The notes under the pieces: model-generated
Databases searched by the model: none
What the model saw: only the letters and a program-made list of their open reading frames with translations
Told to the model about the DNA's origin: nothing
Assembly (NCBI GenBank): GCA_903895595.1
Contig: CAITUP010000112.1
Span: 1-64,000, forward strand
Direction: 5' to 3'
DNA length: 64,000 nt
Source: an uncultured Acetobacteraceae bacterium
Lineage (GTDB): Bacteria; Pseudomonadota; Alphaproteobacteria; Acetobacterales; Acetobacteraceae
Position numbers and translations under genes: made by a program
Part shown: positions 63,231 through 64,000 of the stretch, piece after piece
How the letters are laid out: every line of letters begins with the position of its first letter
Numbering within the stretch: position 1 is the first letter of the stretch

Positions 63231-63684
63231 TGCTCGCCTCCTTTGTCCCATCCAGCGCCGCGATCAGCGCGTGCCAGGGCAGGGTCGCGCATTTCACGCG
63301 CGAGGGATATTCGTGCACACCCGAAAGCGGTGCAAGTTGTTCCATAGCCGTATCGCAGGCTGGGCAGACGCCGGTGCGGACCATGTCGCGGAAACTCGCG
63401 AACAGCGCGGCCGTATCGGCTTTGGACCGACCCTGCACCGTTTCGGCCATCAAGTCGGCCGAGGCGACGCTGATCGCGCATCCGCGCGCCTCGAAGCCAG
63501 TTTCGGCGATGGTGGAGTCGGGGGCGAATGCGACCCACACCTGCACGCGGTCGCCGCACATGGGATTGTCGCCCTTGGCGGTCGCGTCGAATGTTTCCAG
63601 GCGCTGCCCATGGCGCGGGTGACGGCCCCGGTCGAGGATCACCTCCTGGTACAAATCGCGCAAATCGTCGAAAGTGTCGGCCAT
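63223..63684 (-). CDS. sufU: Fe-S cluster assembly protein SufU
   Basis: 153 residues, SufU/IscU fold. Cys43 (NPMCGD, with Asp45), Cys69 (GCAIS) and Cys132 (VKCATL) match SufU's three-Cys site. An extra CPAC at 107-110 lies in the SufU-specific loop. SufU takes sulfur from SufS. It touches sufS by 1 bp. Confidence 0.92.
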   Translation of the reverse strand: MADTFDDLRDLYQEVILDRGRHPRHGQRLETFDATAKGDNPMCGDRVQVWVAFAPDSTIAETGFEARGCAISVASADLMAETVQGRSKADTAALFASFRDMVRTGVCPACDTAMEQLAPLSGVHEYPSRVKCATLPWHALIAALDGTKEASSE

Positions 63685-64000
63685 CAGGTAAAGAACTCCC
63701 GCACGCGATTCAGCGTGTCCGCAAGAGCGTCGATTTCCGCCATCGTCGTATACATACCGAAACTGGCCCGCGCGGTGCTATCCACGCCCAGACGGCGCAT
63801 CAGCGGTTCGGCGCAATGATTTCCCGCGCGCACGGCGATCCCCTGCCGGTCCAGCAACGTTGCGACATCGTGGGCATGCGCCTTGTCCAGCATGAAGGAA
63901 ATCACGCCGCCGCGATCCTGCGCGCGCCCGTAAATCTTCAGGCCCTCGATGGCGCCCAAACGCGCCAAGGCGTGATCGGTCAGTGCGAGTTCGTGCGCCG
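63684..64000 (-). CDS. sufS: Cysteine desulfurase SufS, C-terminal part (truncated by window)
   Basis: The frame is open to the right edge. The visible ~105 residues include the catalytic Cys in RAGNHCAEPLM and HDVATLLDRQGIAVR. SufS mobilises sulfur from cysteine for SufU. The start lies beyond 64000. Confidence 0.93.
   Translation of the reverse strand, partial: AHELALTDHALARLGAIEGLKIYGRAQDRGGVISFMLDKAHAHDVATLLDRQGIAVRAGNHCAEPLMRRLGVDSTARASFGMYTTMAEIDALADTLNRVREFFT

Overview
The window is high-GC, densely coded bacterial chromosome. It looks like an alphaproteobacterium of the Rhodospirillales, most likely Acetobacteraceae. Evidence: the rpmF-plsX-fabH-ihfA-merR order, an ilvB-ilvN-ilvC set behind miaA, a pntAA-pntAB-pntB transhydrogenase, a SufS-SufU-SufT-SufA block, a RpoE-ChrR type ECF sigma/anti-sigma pair, and Hint-domain and small hypothetical proteins of a kind I associate with that family. 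No rRNA, tRNA, transposase, integrase or CRISPR array was found. The assignment rests on gene order and protein similarity recalled from memory, not on a search.

Layout. 0-4 kb: end of a PDZ protein, then rpmF, plsX, fabH, ihfA and a MerR regulator (lipid precursor and nucleoid housekeeping). 4-11.4 kb: an HEMGH metalloprotease-like protein, an MBL hydrolase, a GMC oxidoreductase, an orphan peptide-type binding protein and a hypothetical gene. 11.7-18.1 kb: miaA, then ilvB-ilvN and ilvC, separated by an AAA ATPase plus DUF4276/TOPRIM-like pair that resembles a split defence system. 18.3-29.5 kb (minus strand): hydrolase, zinc-ribbon protein, SDR, a six-gene Gld-type ABC operon, a cytochrome P450 broken by one nonsense codon, a DJ-1 protein and an ArsC-like protein. 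29.5-38.4 kb: a fused dipeptidase, a second orphan binding protein, an Ldh-type dehydrogenase, MntA with a wrecked HepT partner, the transhydrogenase operon with a clean terminator, and a DUF4160-DUF2442 pair. 39.2-48.9 kb: a large glycine-rich Hint protein, an amidohydrolase, a second GMC oxidoreductase, three tiny co-directional genes, argD, a CoA-transferase and a SnoaL-like protein. 48.9-57.5 kb: two divergent operons around a RpoE-ChrR pair, carrying two cyclopropane-synthase-like methyltransferases, an FAD oxidoreductase, DUF1365 and DUF1295. 57.5-64 kb: three tandem luciferase-like oxidoreductases, an ABM protein, a fumarase-superfamily lyase with RidA, and the SUF genes.

How the genes work together. 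The best-supported regulatory unit is the RpoE-ChrR region. Two TGATCC hexamers face away from each other between the FAD oxidoreductase and the sigma factor, each 18 nt from a -10-like element. This matches what is known of singlet-oxygen sigma-E control in Rhodobacter, and lipid modification genes lie on both sides. The most interesting accessory element is the ATPase/TOPRIM-like cassette inside the ilv cluster, flanked by a 9-bp direct repeat. The window also shows gene decay: the P450 nonsense codon, a HepT with a frameshift and loss of its catalytic stretch, and a 27-codon SDR stub.
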